From positions 1-56,650 of the forward strand of contig JAKVKP010000016.1 of NCBI GenBank assembly GCA_022484805.1: a stretch of 56,650 nt of DNA, written 5' to 3'. Source of the DNA: Streptococcaceae bacterium (GTDB lineage Bacteria > Bacillota > Bacilli > Lactobacillales > Streptococcaceae). Position 1 is the first letter of the stretch. The number at the start of each line of letters is the position of its first letter. Below the pieces are notes generated by a model that saw only the letters and a list, made by a program, of their open reading frames with translations, was not told the origin of the DNA and ran no database searches. The position numbers and the translations under genes are program-made. This document shows positions 49,001 to 56,650 of the stretch, one piece after another.

Positions 49001-51387
49001 TAGACCTTCAAACTGATTCAGCAACAGGTAAACAAGAATTGGTCGTTAAATTTTTAAATCAAATAGATACGGCGTACTTAATTGAATACCGTGCCTATAT
49101 CAATTCATCTTTAGTTAATGATGTTTTGACTAATACAGTGAATGTCTCTGCAACTGGTCAAAAAGAGGTTGATGGTACTGTTGAAGGCTCAAGTAAAGTC
49201 GTAAATAATGGTGGCTCTTCAACCGCCAAAAATGTCAATCTTGTTCTAACAAAAACTGATAAGGACGACAACAGTCAAATTTTAACTGGTGTCAAATTTG
49301 AATTATACTCATATACGGGTGGTACTAAGGGGTCATTACTTCGTACAGGTACAACTGATGTTAATGGACAAATTACTTGGGGCAATCTTAAGAGCGGAGA
49401 TTATATCTTAGTTGAAACTTCTACGTTAACTGGGTATGTGGTTCCAACAGATTTAGCCAATGGGAAAAAAATCACATTAAAATATGATGGTGTAGATGTT
49501 AATAATAATTTCAATTTAACTGAAACGAATGAAAAAGCTAAAACTAGCCTTTCTGGCGTCAAGATTTGGGATGACAATGATAATCAAGAAGGCTTGAGAC
49601 CTGAATCGGTAAAAGTTAACTTGTTGTCAAGCGGTGAAATTATTGATTCAATAGATGTTTCTGCTGCTAGCAATTGGTCGTTTAATTTTAATAATTTAGT
49701 TAAATATGATTCAAACGGTAAGGAAATTCAATATTCAATTTCGGAGGTTGGTGTACCAAACTATACATCTTCAATTGATGATTCTGATTTAAGTAATATT
49801 AGAATTACAAATTCAAGAGCCGTTGAGAAGATTAATGTTCAGGGAACTAAGACATGGGATGATAGCAATAACCAGGATGGAAACCGTCCTGAAAGTATTT
49901 CAGTTAATCTTTTAGCAGATGGTGAACAAGTTGATTCGAAGACTGTAACTGCTTCAGACAATTGGAAATATTCTTTTGAGAATTTAGTCAAATATAAAAA
50001 TGGTCAAGAGATTGTCTATACAATTACTGAAAATAGTGTGGCAGGTTATAGTACAACAACTGATGGTTATGACCTTACAAATAGCTATACACCGGGCAAA
50101 ACTAGTATAGCAGCTACTAAAAAATGGGATGATAACAATAATCAAGATGGTATTAGACCAACCAGTATTGAAGTCGAACTTTATGCGAACGGTAATGCAA
50201 CTGGTAAAACAGCAACATTATCAGATGCTAATCAGTGGGTGGCTAACTTTACAAATCTAGATGAAAAATCTGATGGGAAAGTAATTACGTATACTGTTAA
50301 AGAAACAAGTGAAATAGCAGGCTATACGACATCCGTTGATGATTCAGATAAGGGTAATGTGATTATTACCAATACGCATACGCCAGAAATAACAGCTGTA
50401 TCCGGTACCAAGACTTGGTCAGATAGCGATAATCAAGACGGTATTCGTCCAGATGATATCACGGTTAATTTATTAGCGAATGGTACACAAATTGCTTCTA
50501 AGACAGTGACAGCAGATGATAACTGGCAATACAGTTTTGAAAACTTACCTAAGTTTGAAAATGGTGAGGCAATTACTTACACAATTACTGAAAATAGCGT
50601 GGCAGGTTATAGTACCACAACTGATGGTTATGACCTTATAAATAGCTACACACCGGGCAAAACAAGTGTGACAGTAACCAAGGCATGGGTTGATAACAAT
50701 AACCAAGATGGCATCCGTCCGACAAGCATTAAGGTTCAATTGTATGCAGATGGTAAAAAGGTTGGCGATACGGTTGAGCTAAGTAATAAGAATCAATGGA
50801 CAACTACTTTCGATAACTTAGATTTAAAAGCCGCTGGCAAAGCAATTGTTTACACAGTCAAAGAAGTAAGTGATGTTGCTGGTTATACAGCCACAGTAAG
50901 TGATTCGGATAAAGGTAATATTATTATTACGAATACACATAAAACAGAAGTTAAAGCAGTTGAAGTGACTAAGAAGTGGTCAGATAATGATGATCAATTC
51001 AAGGCAAGACCAGACAAAATTCAGGTTCAATTGTATGCAGATGGTGTAGCAGTTGGCAATCCAGTTGATGTAACTGCCAAAAATAATTGGAAATATACTT
51101 GGACTGATTTAGCTGTTAATCTTGCAGGTAAAGCAATTAAATACACCGTCGAAGAAGTAAGTAAGGTGGATGGATACAAGGCAACAATTAATGCTAAGGA
51201 TTCAGAGCATATTGTTATTACCAACACCTATCAAAAGACACCAGCCAAAACGACAGATAAGTCTACTAAGTTACCAAAGACATCTGAGAAGGTAAATGGT
51301 TTCTATTACTTCATTGGTTTAATCGTTATATCATTTGCAAGCTTTAAACTCTTCTTTAAAAAAGAAGATAAGACTTCAGCAAATTAA
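46012..51387 (+). CDS. Giant Cna-B repeat cell-wall adhesin
   Basis: 1791-residue exported adhesin. The ATG at 46012 directly precedes a signal peptide (1-29: KKLSKSG then a hydrophobic core, ending LTAAQ); its ribosome-binding site (GGGATGGG) is weak. Residues 150-210 are a Ser/Thr/Ala/Glu-rich stalk. From 220 to 1060 come SDR/collagen-binding-like beta modules. One SpaA domain starts near 1073. Six Cna-B domains start near 1176, 1271, 1362, 1459, 1548 and 1645, each with (T/I)K(x)WxDxxxQ and RP motifs and the Lys/Glu pairs of isopeptide bonds. The C-terminus reads LPKTS (1754), then a helix and a basic tail. LPKTS varies from LPXTG at the last residue. Confidence 0.87.
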   Translation: MKKLSKSGIFILMTVTILLQYVSPILTAAQTIGEKVNLVTLNSAQVKAIEDQDVTIDLKVTANNSDTQAETTSIKVQDSSVVIKEVTNQTTNSKNQYSLSGNVISAEIAGNTTNETNDLSIKLSKDSLKDKATLVIESDGSTTNLDLSQVVQAESAAEKTADNSTASTEATSTDEASNGSSASSEPVSSSADEAQSKAEEPVTKQQVKALSEAQVATDISQYLPDDLNGSIFDTVILSYTDADGNPVDEDKITADTKISFKYNWSIPNELKDNYELKDGDYYEFKLPSTVTYTPGTGSLGDYGDYQIFSDGTVRFTFKNVENNDSISGSFNYSQSSIKTNEPGKIIIDVPTKSGTDTHEIVVKPKGGADISKAGRTNSASNPTKVFWDVTINTSGNQLINAQVSDAFPAGNTYESVEVYPLTIDMNGNVVGTGDALTEAVDYEVDSKGTVTFIGSYADTYQAFKVSYVTKIDEDKKPDDGGSIDFKNTATLTNGDKEVTASNTVTANYGKLIDKKFDGADSNGSQVFNWHIDYNAGAKVLPANTQIVDTLDGDQIFYGTPKLVGSDGKAIDTNLYTITYSDDHKTMTINFPTGLDKQIKITYQSQVTVPIVDGDKVVLKNTATSNSKEATAGSGEITEQGLVKSRGDVDYINRTVQWNLDINKGRQEMTNWSLEDTIPAGLTVDYNSFVFTNIVSNTVLEKDKDYKITVTETGFKVEFLGDLATTTSDRYTLSFKTAFEASTLKDSNKKWTNSAVMNWTDKNGKEHKNKSTADFTPRDDYRYDGSKQGSYNAVTKAITWKVYTNLNQRQIVNGSITDKILEGQEYVAGSAVLYSGSINKAGDVTNLVEVDGVTPVYDEATRTLSVNLPEGSNSAYVLQFDTSLKNQVIDQSTYKNTATYTNNAISNDLNGSTSVNNGGSVVEKTGEQDPTDSAYALWHIWVNKAQSTVKDVVVTDIPSSNQSIIEDSIKVYGSVVDASGNVSKDASNVLTLDKDYSVDLQTDSATGKQELVVKFLNQIDTAYLIEYRAYINSSLVNDVLTNTVNVSATGQKEVDGTVEGSSKVVNNGGSSTAKNVNLVLTKTDKDDNSQILTGVKFELYSYTGGTKGSLLRTGTTDVNGQITWGNLKSGDYILVETSTLTGYVVPTDLANGKKITLKYDGVDVNNNFNLTETNEKAKTSLSGVKIWDDNDNQEGLRPESVKVNLLSSGEIIDSIDVSAASNWSFNFNNLVKYDSNGKEIQYSISEVGVPNYTSSIDDSDLSNIRITNSRAVEKINVQGTKTWDDSNNQDGNRPESISVNLLADGEQVDSKTVTASDNWKYSFENLVKYKNGQEIVYTITENSVAGYSTTTDGYDLTNSYTPGKTSIAATKKWDDNNNQDGIRPTSIEVELYANGNATGKTATLSDANQWVANFTNLDEKSDGKVITYTVKETSEIAGYTTSVDDSDKGNVIITNTHTPEITAVSGTKTWSDSDNQDGIRPDDITVNLLANGTQIASKTVTADDNWQYSFENLPKFENGEAITYTITENSVAGYSTTTDGYDLINSYTPGKTSVTVTKAWVDNNNQDGIRPTSIKVQLYADGKKVGDTVELSNKNQWTTTFDNLDLKAAGKAIVYTVKEVSDVAGYTATVSDSDKGNIIITNTHKTEVKAVEVTKKWSDNDDQFKARPDKIQVQLYADGVAVGNPVDVTAKNNWKYTWTDLAVNLAGKAIKYTVEEVSKVDGYKATINAKDSEHIVITNTYQKTPAKTTDKSTKLPKTSEKVNGFYYFIGLIVISFASFKLFFKKEDKTSAN
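50020..50102 (+). repeat. Near-identical repeat in the Cna-B array, copy A
   Basis: An 83-bp stretch spanning the end of Cna-B domain 2 and the start of domain 3. By eye it differs from copy B at 50581-50663 at four positions. The spacing is 561 bp (187 codons), so a two-domain unit was duplicated. Confidence 0.85.
50581..50663 (+). repeat. Near-identical repeat in the Cna-B array, copy B
   Basis: Second copy, at the join of Cna-B domains 4 and 5. It is the counterpart of copy A at 50020-50102. Differences are mainly silent third-position changes. Confidence 0.85.
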
Positions 51388-51395
51388 TTGAAATT

Positions 51396-51426
51396 AAGGC
51401 GTGTCCTCAGTGATACGCCTTTTTTA
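51396..51426 (+). terminator. Intrinsic terminator after the second adhesin gene
   Basis: AAGGCGTGTC pairs with GATACGCCTT (one G-T) around CTCAGT, followed by a T run. Confidence 0.9.
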
Positions 51427-51536
51427 TATAAAAATTAGGCTACTGCAAGTTTATTCTGATATTGAATTATGATAAAATATGAATAATATTAATTATAAAA
51501 GTTAGATTAATTGGATAAAGAAAGAGGTCATAAAAA

Positions 51537-51842
51537 ATGTTTAATGGTGGCAATATGCAACAAATGATGAAGCAAGCACAGAAATTACAAAAACAAATGG
51601 AAGAAAGTAAGAAAAATCTTGATTCACAAGTTTTCACTGGTAAAAGCGCACAAGACTACGTTAAAGTTAGCATGACTGGCGATAAAATAGTTAAATCCAT
51701 TGAAATTAATCAGGCACTTGTAGATCCTGATGATGTCGAAACACTTCAAGATTTGATTGTGGATGCGGTTAATGATGCGATGACACAGATTAATAAGATT
51801 TCGGATCAAACAATGGGCAAATTGAGCAAAGGCCTATTTTAA
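51537..51842 (+). CDS. ybaB: YbaB/EbfC nucleoid-associated protein
   Basis: 101-residue DNA-binding protein of the YbaB/EbfC family, a dimeric nucleoid protein. The Met/Gln-rich N-terminal helix ([18 protein letters not shown]) and the [17 protein letters not shown] core are typical; length is standard. AGAGGT precedes ATG 51537. In many bacteria it lies between dnaX and recR, but here neither is adjacent and the gene is followed by its own terminator. Confidence 0.93.
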   Translation: MFNGGNMQQMMKQAQKLQKQMEESKKNLDSQVFTGKSAQDYVKVSMTGDKIVKSIEINQALVDPDDVETLQDLIVDAVNDAMTQINKISDQTMGKLSKGLF

Positions 51843-51942
51843 ATAAAGAAGCTGCGTTAGTAAACTGGTTATGATTAAACCAAATACATTCAAGGTATTG
51901 GTATTGCGTTTTATATGCCACGAAATAGAATAATAGAAAGAG

Positions 51943-51977
51943 ACTTTTAAAAGACTAAAACTTTTAAAAGTTTTTTT
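51943..51977 (+). terminator. Intrinsic terminator after ybaB
   Basis: ACTTTTAAAAG (51943-51953) pairs perfectly with CTTTTAAAAGT (51961-51971), followed by T residues to 51977. The 350-bp gap 51843-52192 also holds the arg operator; no further gene is supported in it. Confidence 0.88.
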
Positions 51978-52100
51978 GTTGGCTAATAAAGAGAAAAATG
52001 AATTAAAAAGTGATTTAGCATACTATTAGTTTTAGAATATGCATAATAGATGATTGATAATCACTAAATATGCAAAAAAATGAAAAAAATTGTAAAATAA

Positions 52101-52149
52101 TGAAAAAATATTCAAAAAATATTGATAAAAATTCATTTTGGTGTATAAT
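52101..52149 (+). promoter_or_regulatory. Tandem ARG boxes overlapping the argC promoter
   Basis: TGAAAAAATATTCA (52101-52114) and ATTGATAAAAATTCA (52121-52135) resemble the ArgR/AhrC site ATGAATAAAAATTCA with two mismatches each. They are 21 bp apart, about two helical turns, as ArgR hexamers prefer. -35 TTGATA (52122-52127) and -10 TATAAT (52144-52149), 16 bp apart, place the second box across the promoter, so arginine-dependent repression is expected. Confidence 0.78.
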
Positions 52150-52192
52150 TACAAATATTAAAGTAAAAAAGAATTCGGGAGGTTGAAAATTA

Positions 52193-53227
52193 ATGAAAGT
52201 ATCAATCATCGGCGTGACAGGTTATAGCGGATTAGAGCTTGTCCGATTATTGCATAACCATCCTGAAGTTGAAATTGCGGGTGTTTATGGCACACAAAAT
52301 ATTGGTAAAAAAATAAGTAAAATTTATCCCCATTTAAGTGGTTTACTGGATTTACCTTTGAAAGCAATCAATCATTCAGAAATCATGGCAGAAAGCGATT
52401 TGGTCTTTTTTGCAACACCGAGTGGTGTTTCAAGAGAAGTTGCAATTCAATTTATAGAAAATCAATTTCCAGTCATTGATTTATCTGGAGATTTTCGACT
52501 TAATTCGGCTGAAAGCTATCAAAAATGGTATGGTAAGCCAGCGACCCACGCAGCATATTTAAATCAAGCTGTTTATGGCTTGGCAGATTTTGTGTCTAAA
52601 AATTCTAGTGCACGTTTAATTGCAAATCCTGGCTGTTATGCAACAGCATCAATTTTATCGCTTGCTCCTGTTGTGATTTCTGATTTAATCGAGCCTGAGA
52701 GTATAATTATTGACGCCAAGTCAGGTCTATCAGGCGCAGGTAAAAAATTATCAGAGGCGAGTCATTATGTTGAAGTGAATGATAATATGTCAATTTATAA
52801 AATTAATCAGCATCAACATATTCCTGAAATTATGCTCCAGTTTAATCAATGGAATACCAAAATTCCAGCAATTCAATTTTCAACCAGTCTGATTCCAGTT
52901 ACTCGTGGTATCTTTGTGACAAGCTATGCCAAATTAAAACCAGCTGTATCTTTTGAAGAAGTTGAATCTGCATATCAACAAATTTATCAAGACAAACCAT
53001 TCATTCGATTAATGTCTAATAATACAATGCCCCAGCTAAAACAGGTTATTGGTACGAATTATACTGATATTGGCTTATCGTATAACCCAGTCACTAATAC
53101 CTTAATGGTTGTGACGGTTATTGATAATTTAATTAAAGGTGCTGCTGGTCAAGCCATTCAAAATTTGAATTTATTAGCTGACTTTGACCAATTTTCTGGT
53201 TTAGATTTTGTACCTGTTTTTCCATAA
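52193..53227 (+). CDS. argC: N-acetyl-gamma-glutamyl-phosphate reductase
   Basis: 344-residue NADPH enzyme that reduces N-acetylglutamyl phosphate to the semialdehyde in arginine synthesis. N-terminal VSIIGVTGYSGLELVRLL binds NADP; catalytic Cys 148 is in NPGCYATA; the HQHIPEI stretch gives the active-site His. Standard length. GGGAGG lies at 52177-52182. First gene of the arg operon behind the ARG boxes; argJ starts 41 bp after the stop. Confidence 0.96.
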   Translation: MKVSIIGVTGYSGLELVRLLHNHPEVEIAGVYGTQNIGKKISKIYPHLSGLLDLPLKAINHSEIMAESDLVFFATPSGVSREVAIQFIENQFPVIDLSGDFRLNSAESYQKWYGKPATHAAYLNQAVYGLADFVSKNSSARLIANPGCYATASILSLAPVVISDLIEPESIIIDAKSGLSGAGKKLSEASHYVEVNDNMSIYKINQHQHIPEIMLQFNQWNTKIPAIQFSTSLIPVTRGIFVTSYAKLKPAVSFEEVESAYQQIYQDKPFIRLMSNNTMPQLKQVIGTNYTDIGLSYNPVTNTLMVVTVIDNLIKGAAGQAIQNLNLLADFDQFSGLDFVPVFP

Positions 53228-53268
53228 TCAAATAAATTGATACCTTAATAGCGAAAGGAATATATAAA

Positions 53269-54462
53269 ATGAAAGAAATTATCGGAAATATTGCATCACC
53301 AATCGGATTTTCAGCCGATGGCGTTCACGCAAAAATGAAAAAAGCTAAACGTGACTTGGGTGTTGTTTATTCGGAGGTCCCCGCAAATTGTGCCGGTGTT
53401 TTTACTACCAACCAAGTTCAGGCTGCGCCAGTTAAATTGGACCGAGAAGTCGTTAAAGGTGGCAAGCTCCAAGCGATAATTGTTAATTCTGGTAATGCCA
53501 ATGCAGTAACCGGTGAACAAGGATTGATTGACGCCAAAAAAACTCAAGATTTATTGGCTGCTAAATTATCAATTGAAGCAAGTCAAGTAGCGGTATGTTC
53601 TACTGGTGTGATTGGCAAATGTTTACCAATGGATAAAATTGAAGCTGGTATTGAGGCGCTAGATTTACAGCGTAATCAACCAGATTATTTTTCAGAAAGT
53701 ATATTGACAACAGATTTGGTCAAAAAAGAAATTGTTCTGACAGAGGAATTTGATGGACAAGCTGTAACAATGGCTGGTGTTGCAAAAGGTAGTGGGATGA
53801 TTCATCCAAATATGGCAACGATGTTAGCCTTTATTACAACAGATGCTAATATTTCAAGTGAACTTTTACAATTAACCCTGAGTGATTTAACGGAAACAAC
53901 TTTTAATCAAATTACAGTTGATGGTGATACATCAACAAATGACACAGTATTAGTGATGGCTAATGGCTTATCGAAGCAGGTTGAAATTCAGGCTAATACC
54001 GAGGCACATATAAAATTTAAATCAATGCTGGCTAAGGTTATGACCGTACTCGCTCAAAAAATTGCTGCGGATGGTGAAGGTGCTACTAAATTGATTGAGG
54101 TTAATGTTAAAGGAGCAAAAAATACCTTGGATGCGCGTTTGATGGCGAAAAAAATTGTTGGCTCTCCACTTGTTAAAACAGCAATATTTGGTAGTGATCC
54201 CAATTGGGGGCGAATTATCTGTGCGCTTGGCTATGCAGGACCAGAATTTAATCCAGAGGTAGTTGATATTGCACTTGCAGGTCAATTTGTATTGAAACAA
54301 GCTGTACCAGTGTCATTTGAGCAAGAAAAAATGCAAGAAGCACTGAAAAAGGATCAAGTTATCATTGATGTCTTTTTAAATCAGGGTGAGGCTGAAGGCT
54401 CAGCATGGGGCTGCGATTTGACTTATGCTTACGTAGAAATTAACGCTTTATATCATACTTAA
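53269..54462 (+). CDS. argJ: Glutamate N-acetyltransferase / ornithine acetyltransferase
   Basis: 397-residue ArgJ that moves acetyl from N-acetylornithine to glutamate, recycling the acetyl group. The self-cleavage site is visible: KGSGMIHPNMATMLAF with nucleophile Thr 184, giving alpha and beta chains. VNSGNANAVTG and the C-terminal ALYHT end are typical. With no argA or argE seen, the pathway probably uses the cyclic route; whether this ArgJ is also able to use acetyl-CoA cannot be told from sequence. GAAAGGA precedes the ATG. Confidence 0.95.
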   Translation: MKEIIGNIASPIGFSADGVHAKMKKAKRDLGVVYSEVPANCAGVFTTNQVQAAPVKLDREVVKGGKLQAIIVNSGNANAVTGEQGLIDAKKTQDLLAAKLSIEASQVAVCSTGVIGKCLPMDKIEAGIEALDLQRNQPDYFSESILTTDLVKKEIVLTEEFDGQAVTMAGVAKGSGMIHPNMATMLAFITTDANISSELLQLTLSDLTETTFNQITVDGDTSTNDTVLVMANGLSKQVEIQANTEAHIKFKSMLAKVMTVLAQKIAADGEGATKLIEVNVKGAKNTLDARLMAKKIVGSPLVKTAIFGSDPNWGRIICALGYAGPEFNPEVVDIALAGQFVLKQAVPVSFEQEKMQEALKKDQVIIDVFLNQGEAEGSAWGCDLTYAYVEINALYHT

Positions 54463-54504
54463 CAATAAACAATAAAAAATAAACAATTAATGAGGAGGTA
54501 AATT

Positions 54505-55650
54505 TTGTCGCATTTATTTAATAATTATGGTCGGAATGAAAAGATAGAATTTGTTAAGGGTGAAGATGTCTATTTATACGATACAGATAATAATCAGTAT
54601 TTAGATTTCACTTCTGGTATTGGTGTTGCTAACTTAGGGTATTCCTTTGAAGCGCAGAAAACGGCAATCAAGACACAGGTTGATCAATTAATTCACATTC
54701 CAAATCTGTATCACAGTAGCATTCAAGAGGAGGTTGCTGAATTAGTCGGTGGTGATGACTATGTTGGACTTTTTGTTAATAGCGGAACAGAAGCTAACGA
54801 AGCAGCGATTAAATTTGCGCGCTTAAAAACTGGCAAACCAGAAATTATTACCTTTAAAAATGGATTTCATGGTCGAACTTATGGTTCGATGAGCGCAACA
54901 GCACAAGAAAAGATTCAAAAGGGCTTCGCGCCATTGGTACCAGGTTTTAAATATGCAGAGTTTAATGACATCGATTCTGTCAAAGCTTTGATTTCACCTG
55001 AGACGGCAGCAATTATGCTAGAAATGATTCAAGGAGAAGGCGGTGTTTTACCAGCAAATCAAGCTTTTATCACAGCATTAGCTCAACTAGCTGAAGAAAA
55101 TAACATCTTATTAATTGTTGATGAAGTCCAAACAGGGATTGGTCGTACTGGGAAAAAATTTGCCTTTGAGCATTTTGATATTCAACCAGATGTGTTTACA
55201 TTAGCTAAAGGCTTGTCAAATGGGGTGCCAGTAGGTGCAGTATTTGCCAAAACAGCGTACGCTTCAGTTTTTGCACCGGGTACGCATGGCTCAACCTTTG
55301 GCGGTAATTTTATAGCAATGGCTTCTGCCAAAGCTGTGCTTACTCATATGACACCTGCATTTTTAGATGAGGTAGCCCAAAAGGGTCAATTTGCCTTCGA
55401 TTACTTGCAGGAACATTTGAATCAAGAGCCAAATATTGCAAAAATTCAAGGTATTGGTTTGATGATTGGCATACAGCTAAAAAATGCCAATCAAATACCT
55501 ATGATTATGCAAAAATTGCAAGATGATGGCCTGCTTATTCTACGTGCAGGAAAGGACGTAATTCGTTTACTGCCACCATTAGTGATGACTCAGACACAAT
55601 TAGAAATTGGATTAGAGAAAATTGTAAAGGTAGTGAAGGAGGTAGGCTAA
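54505..55650 (+). CDS. argD: Acetylornithine aminotransferase
   Basis: 381-residue class III PLP aminotransferase that makes N-acetylornithine from the semialdehyde and glutamate. PLP Lys 235 is in [29 protein letters not shown] binds the cofactor phosphate, and [12 protein letters not shown] carries the conserved Asp. The start is TTG at 54505, six bases after GAGGAGG; no ATG fits. The stop is at 55648-55650 and argF begins one base later. Confidence 0.95.
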   Translation: MSHLFNNYGRNEKIEFVKGEDVYLYDTDNNQYLDFTSGIGVANLGYSFEAQKTAIKTQVDQLIHIPNLYHSSIQEEVAELVGGDDYVGLFVNSGTEANEAAIKFARLKTGKPEIITFKNGFHGRTYGSMSATAQEKIQKGFAPLVPGFKYAEFNDIDSVKALISPETAAIMLEMIQGEGGVLPANQAFITALAQLAEENNILLIVDEVQTGIGRTGKKFAFEHFDIQPDVFTLAKGLSNGVPVGAVFAKTAYASVFAPGTHGSTFGGNFIAMASAKAVLTHMTPAFLDEVAQKGQFAFDYLQEHLNQEPNIAKIQGIGLMIGIQLKNANQIPMIMQKLQDDGLLILRAGKDVIRLLPPLVMTQTQLEIGLEKIVKVVKEVG

Positions 55651-55651
55651 G

Positions 55652-56650
55652 ATGTTTCAAGGTAGAAGTTTTTTAAAGGAAATTGATTTTACGCAAAAGG
55701 AATTAATGTACCTCATAGGTTTGACAGGTCATTTAAAGAAATTAAAACAACAAAATATTCCTCACGAATATCTGAAAAATAAAAATATTGCCTTATTATT
55801 CGAAAAAACGAGTACTAGAACGCGCTCTGCCTTTACGGTTGCGGCTAATGATTTAGGGGCAAACCCAGAATTTTTAGGGAAAGATGATATTCAACTAGGT
55901 CATAAGGAATCTACTGAGGATACAGCAAAGATTCTCGGCTCTATGTTTGATGGTATTGAATTTCGTGGCTTTGAACAGGCTGTGGTAGAAGATTTGGCGA
56001 AATATTCTGGTGTTCCTGTTTGGAATGGCTTGACAGATTTATGGCACCCAACGCAAATGATTGCGGATTATTTTACGATTTTAGAGCATTTTGGTAGTTT
56101 AGAGAATAAAACATTAGCTTATGTTGGTGACGGTCGCAATAATGTTGCCAATTCTTTATTGGTGACTGGTGCAATTTTAGGTGTTGATGTTCATATTGTT
56201 TCGCCAAAGGCGTTGCAACCTGAGTCTGAAATTTTAACTATCGCTCAAAACTATGCTTCAAAATCAGGTAGTACAATTTTAGTGACGGATGATGTCGCTG
56301 TTGGTGTCAAAGGTGCTGATGTGCTTTATACGGATGTTTGGGTTTCAATGGGTGAAGCGGTTGATTTCAAGGCGAGAATTGATTTATTATTACCATATCA
56401 GATTAATGCGAAATTAGTCGCACAAACAGGTAATGATGAAACGATTATCTTGCATTGCTTGCCAGCCTTTCACGATACAGCTACCAAAACTGGTAAAGAG
56501 TTAGCTGAAAAATATGGTTATACAGAATTGGAAATTACAGATGAAATTTTCAGAAATGAGCAGTCACTTGTTTTCACGCAAGGTGAAAATCGGATGCACT
56601 CAATTAAGGCAATTATGGCAGCGACATTAGGTAATCTATATATTCCAGAT
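55652..56650 (+). CDS. argF: Ornithine carbamoyltransferase (partial at window end)
   Basis: The first 333 codons of an OTCase, which forms citrulline from ornithine and carbamoyl phosphate. The frame is open to the last base of the window, so the final few residues and the stop are missing. Motifs: STRTR for carbamoyl phosphate (near 54-58), HPTQ, DGRNNV, the HCLPAFHD loop with its Cys, and MHSIKAIM near the end. ATG at 55652 follows GAAGGAGG inside argD and lies one base after the argD stop. The anabolic role is inferred from the operon. No argB separates it from argD. Confidence 0.95.
   Translation, partial: MFQGRSFLKEIDFTQKELMYLIGLTGHLKKLKQQNIPHEYLKNKNIALLFEKTSTRTRSAFTVAANDLGANPEFLGKDDIQLGHKESTEDTAKILGSMFDGIEFRGFEQAVVEDLAKYSGVPVWNGLTDLWHPTQMIADYFTILEHFGSLENKTLAYVGDGRNNVANSLLVTGAILGVDVHIVSPKALQPESEILTIAQNYASKSGSTILVTDDVAVGVKGADVLYTDVWVSMGEAVDFKARIDLLLPYQINAKLVAQTGNDETIILHCLPAFHDTATKTGKELAEKYGYTELEITDEIFRNEQSLVFTQGENRMHSIKAIMAATLGNLYIPD

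Overview
The window is 56.65 kb of low-GC, gene-dense DNA with short Shine-Dalgarno-led operons, many intrinsic terminators, CodY-, CcpA- and ArgR-like sites, LPXTG-type surface proteins, and the pairs ylxM-ffh, liaX-liaY and asd-dapA-rnj. This points to a Firmicute of the order Lactobacillales (lactic acid bacteria or enterococcus/vagococcus-like). The genus cannot be fixed from sequence alone. No rRNA, tRNA, CRISPR array, insertion sequence or prophage was recognised.

Layout. 77-6967: giant cell-wall adhesin with eight SpaA-type repeats. 7105-11129: a MerR regulator facing a CMD-family gene, a small membrane protein, a DUF523 protein, a sugar O-acetyltransferase, and a TauE/SafE exporter with a DUF1634 partner. 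11193-18000: branched-chain amino acid genes ilvD-ilvB-ilvN-ilvC-ilvA with two CodY-like boxes and structured leaders. 18346-24611: a seven-gene operon joining c-di-GMP synthesis and breakdown (PAS-GGDEF, EAL) to an exosortase-G module: Firmicu-CTERM protein, XrtG, family 2 glycosyltransferase, PTPS-like protein and polytopic membrane protein. 24672-28150 (minus strand): an LPXTG surface protein with a ParB/Srx-like domain, a VOC protein and a ProC-like reductase. 28312-33430: D-2-hydroxyacid dehydrogenase, asd, dapA and an RNase J2-type protein. 33606-35288: LiaX/LiaY-like envelope-stress pair. 35445-40940: a beta-glucoside PTS operon with cre site and RAT antiterminator (EIIA, LicT-type antiterminator, EIIBC, an unrecognised protein, GH1 phospho-beta-glucosidase). 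41147-43602 (minus): PhoR/PhoP-type two-component system. 43870-45654: ylxM-ffh. 46012-51387: second giant adhesin with six Cna-B repeats. 51537-51842: YbaB/EbfC. 52101-56650: arginine genes argC-argJ-argD-argF behind tandem ArgR-like boxes; argF runs off the end.

Working together: CodY-like boxes before ilvD, ilvC and asd suggest that isoleucine/valine and aspartate-family synthesis share nutrient control, while arginine synthesis has its own ArgR operator. The most notable system is the 18-24.6 kb operon. It appears to build or anchor an extracellular polymer under c-di-GMP control, with a dedicated exosortase and substrate. Its parts match known families, but what it makes and how c-di-GMP acts cannot be read from the sequence. 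Start codons were moved from the longest reading frame to the ribosome-binding-site-supported codon where the two disagreed.
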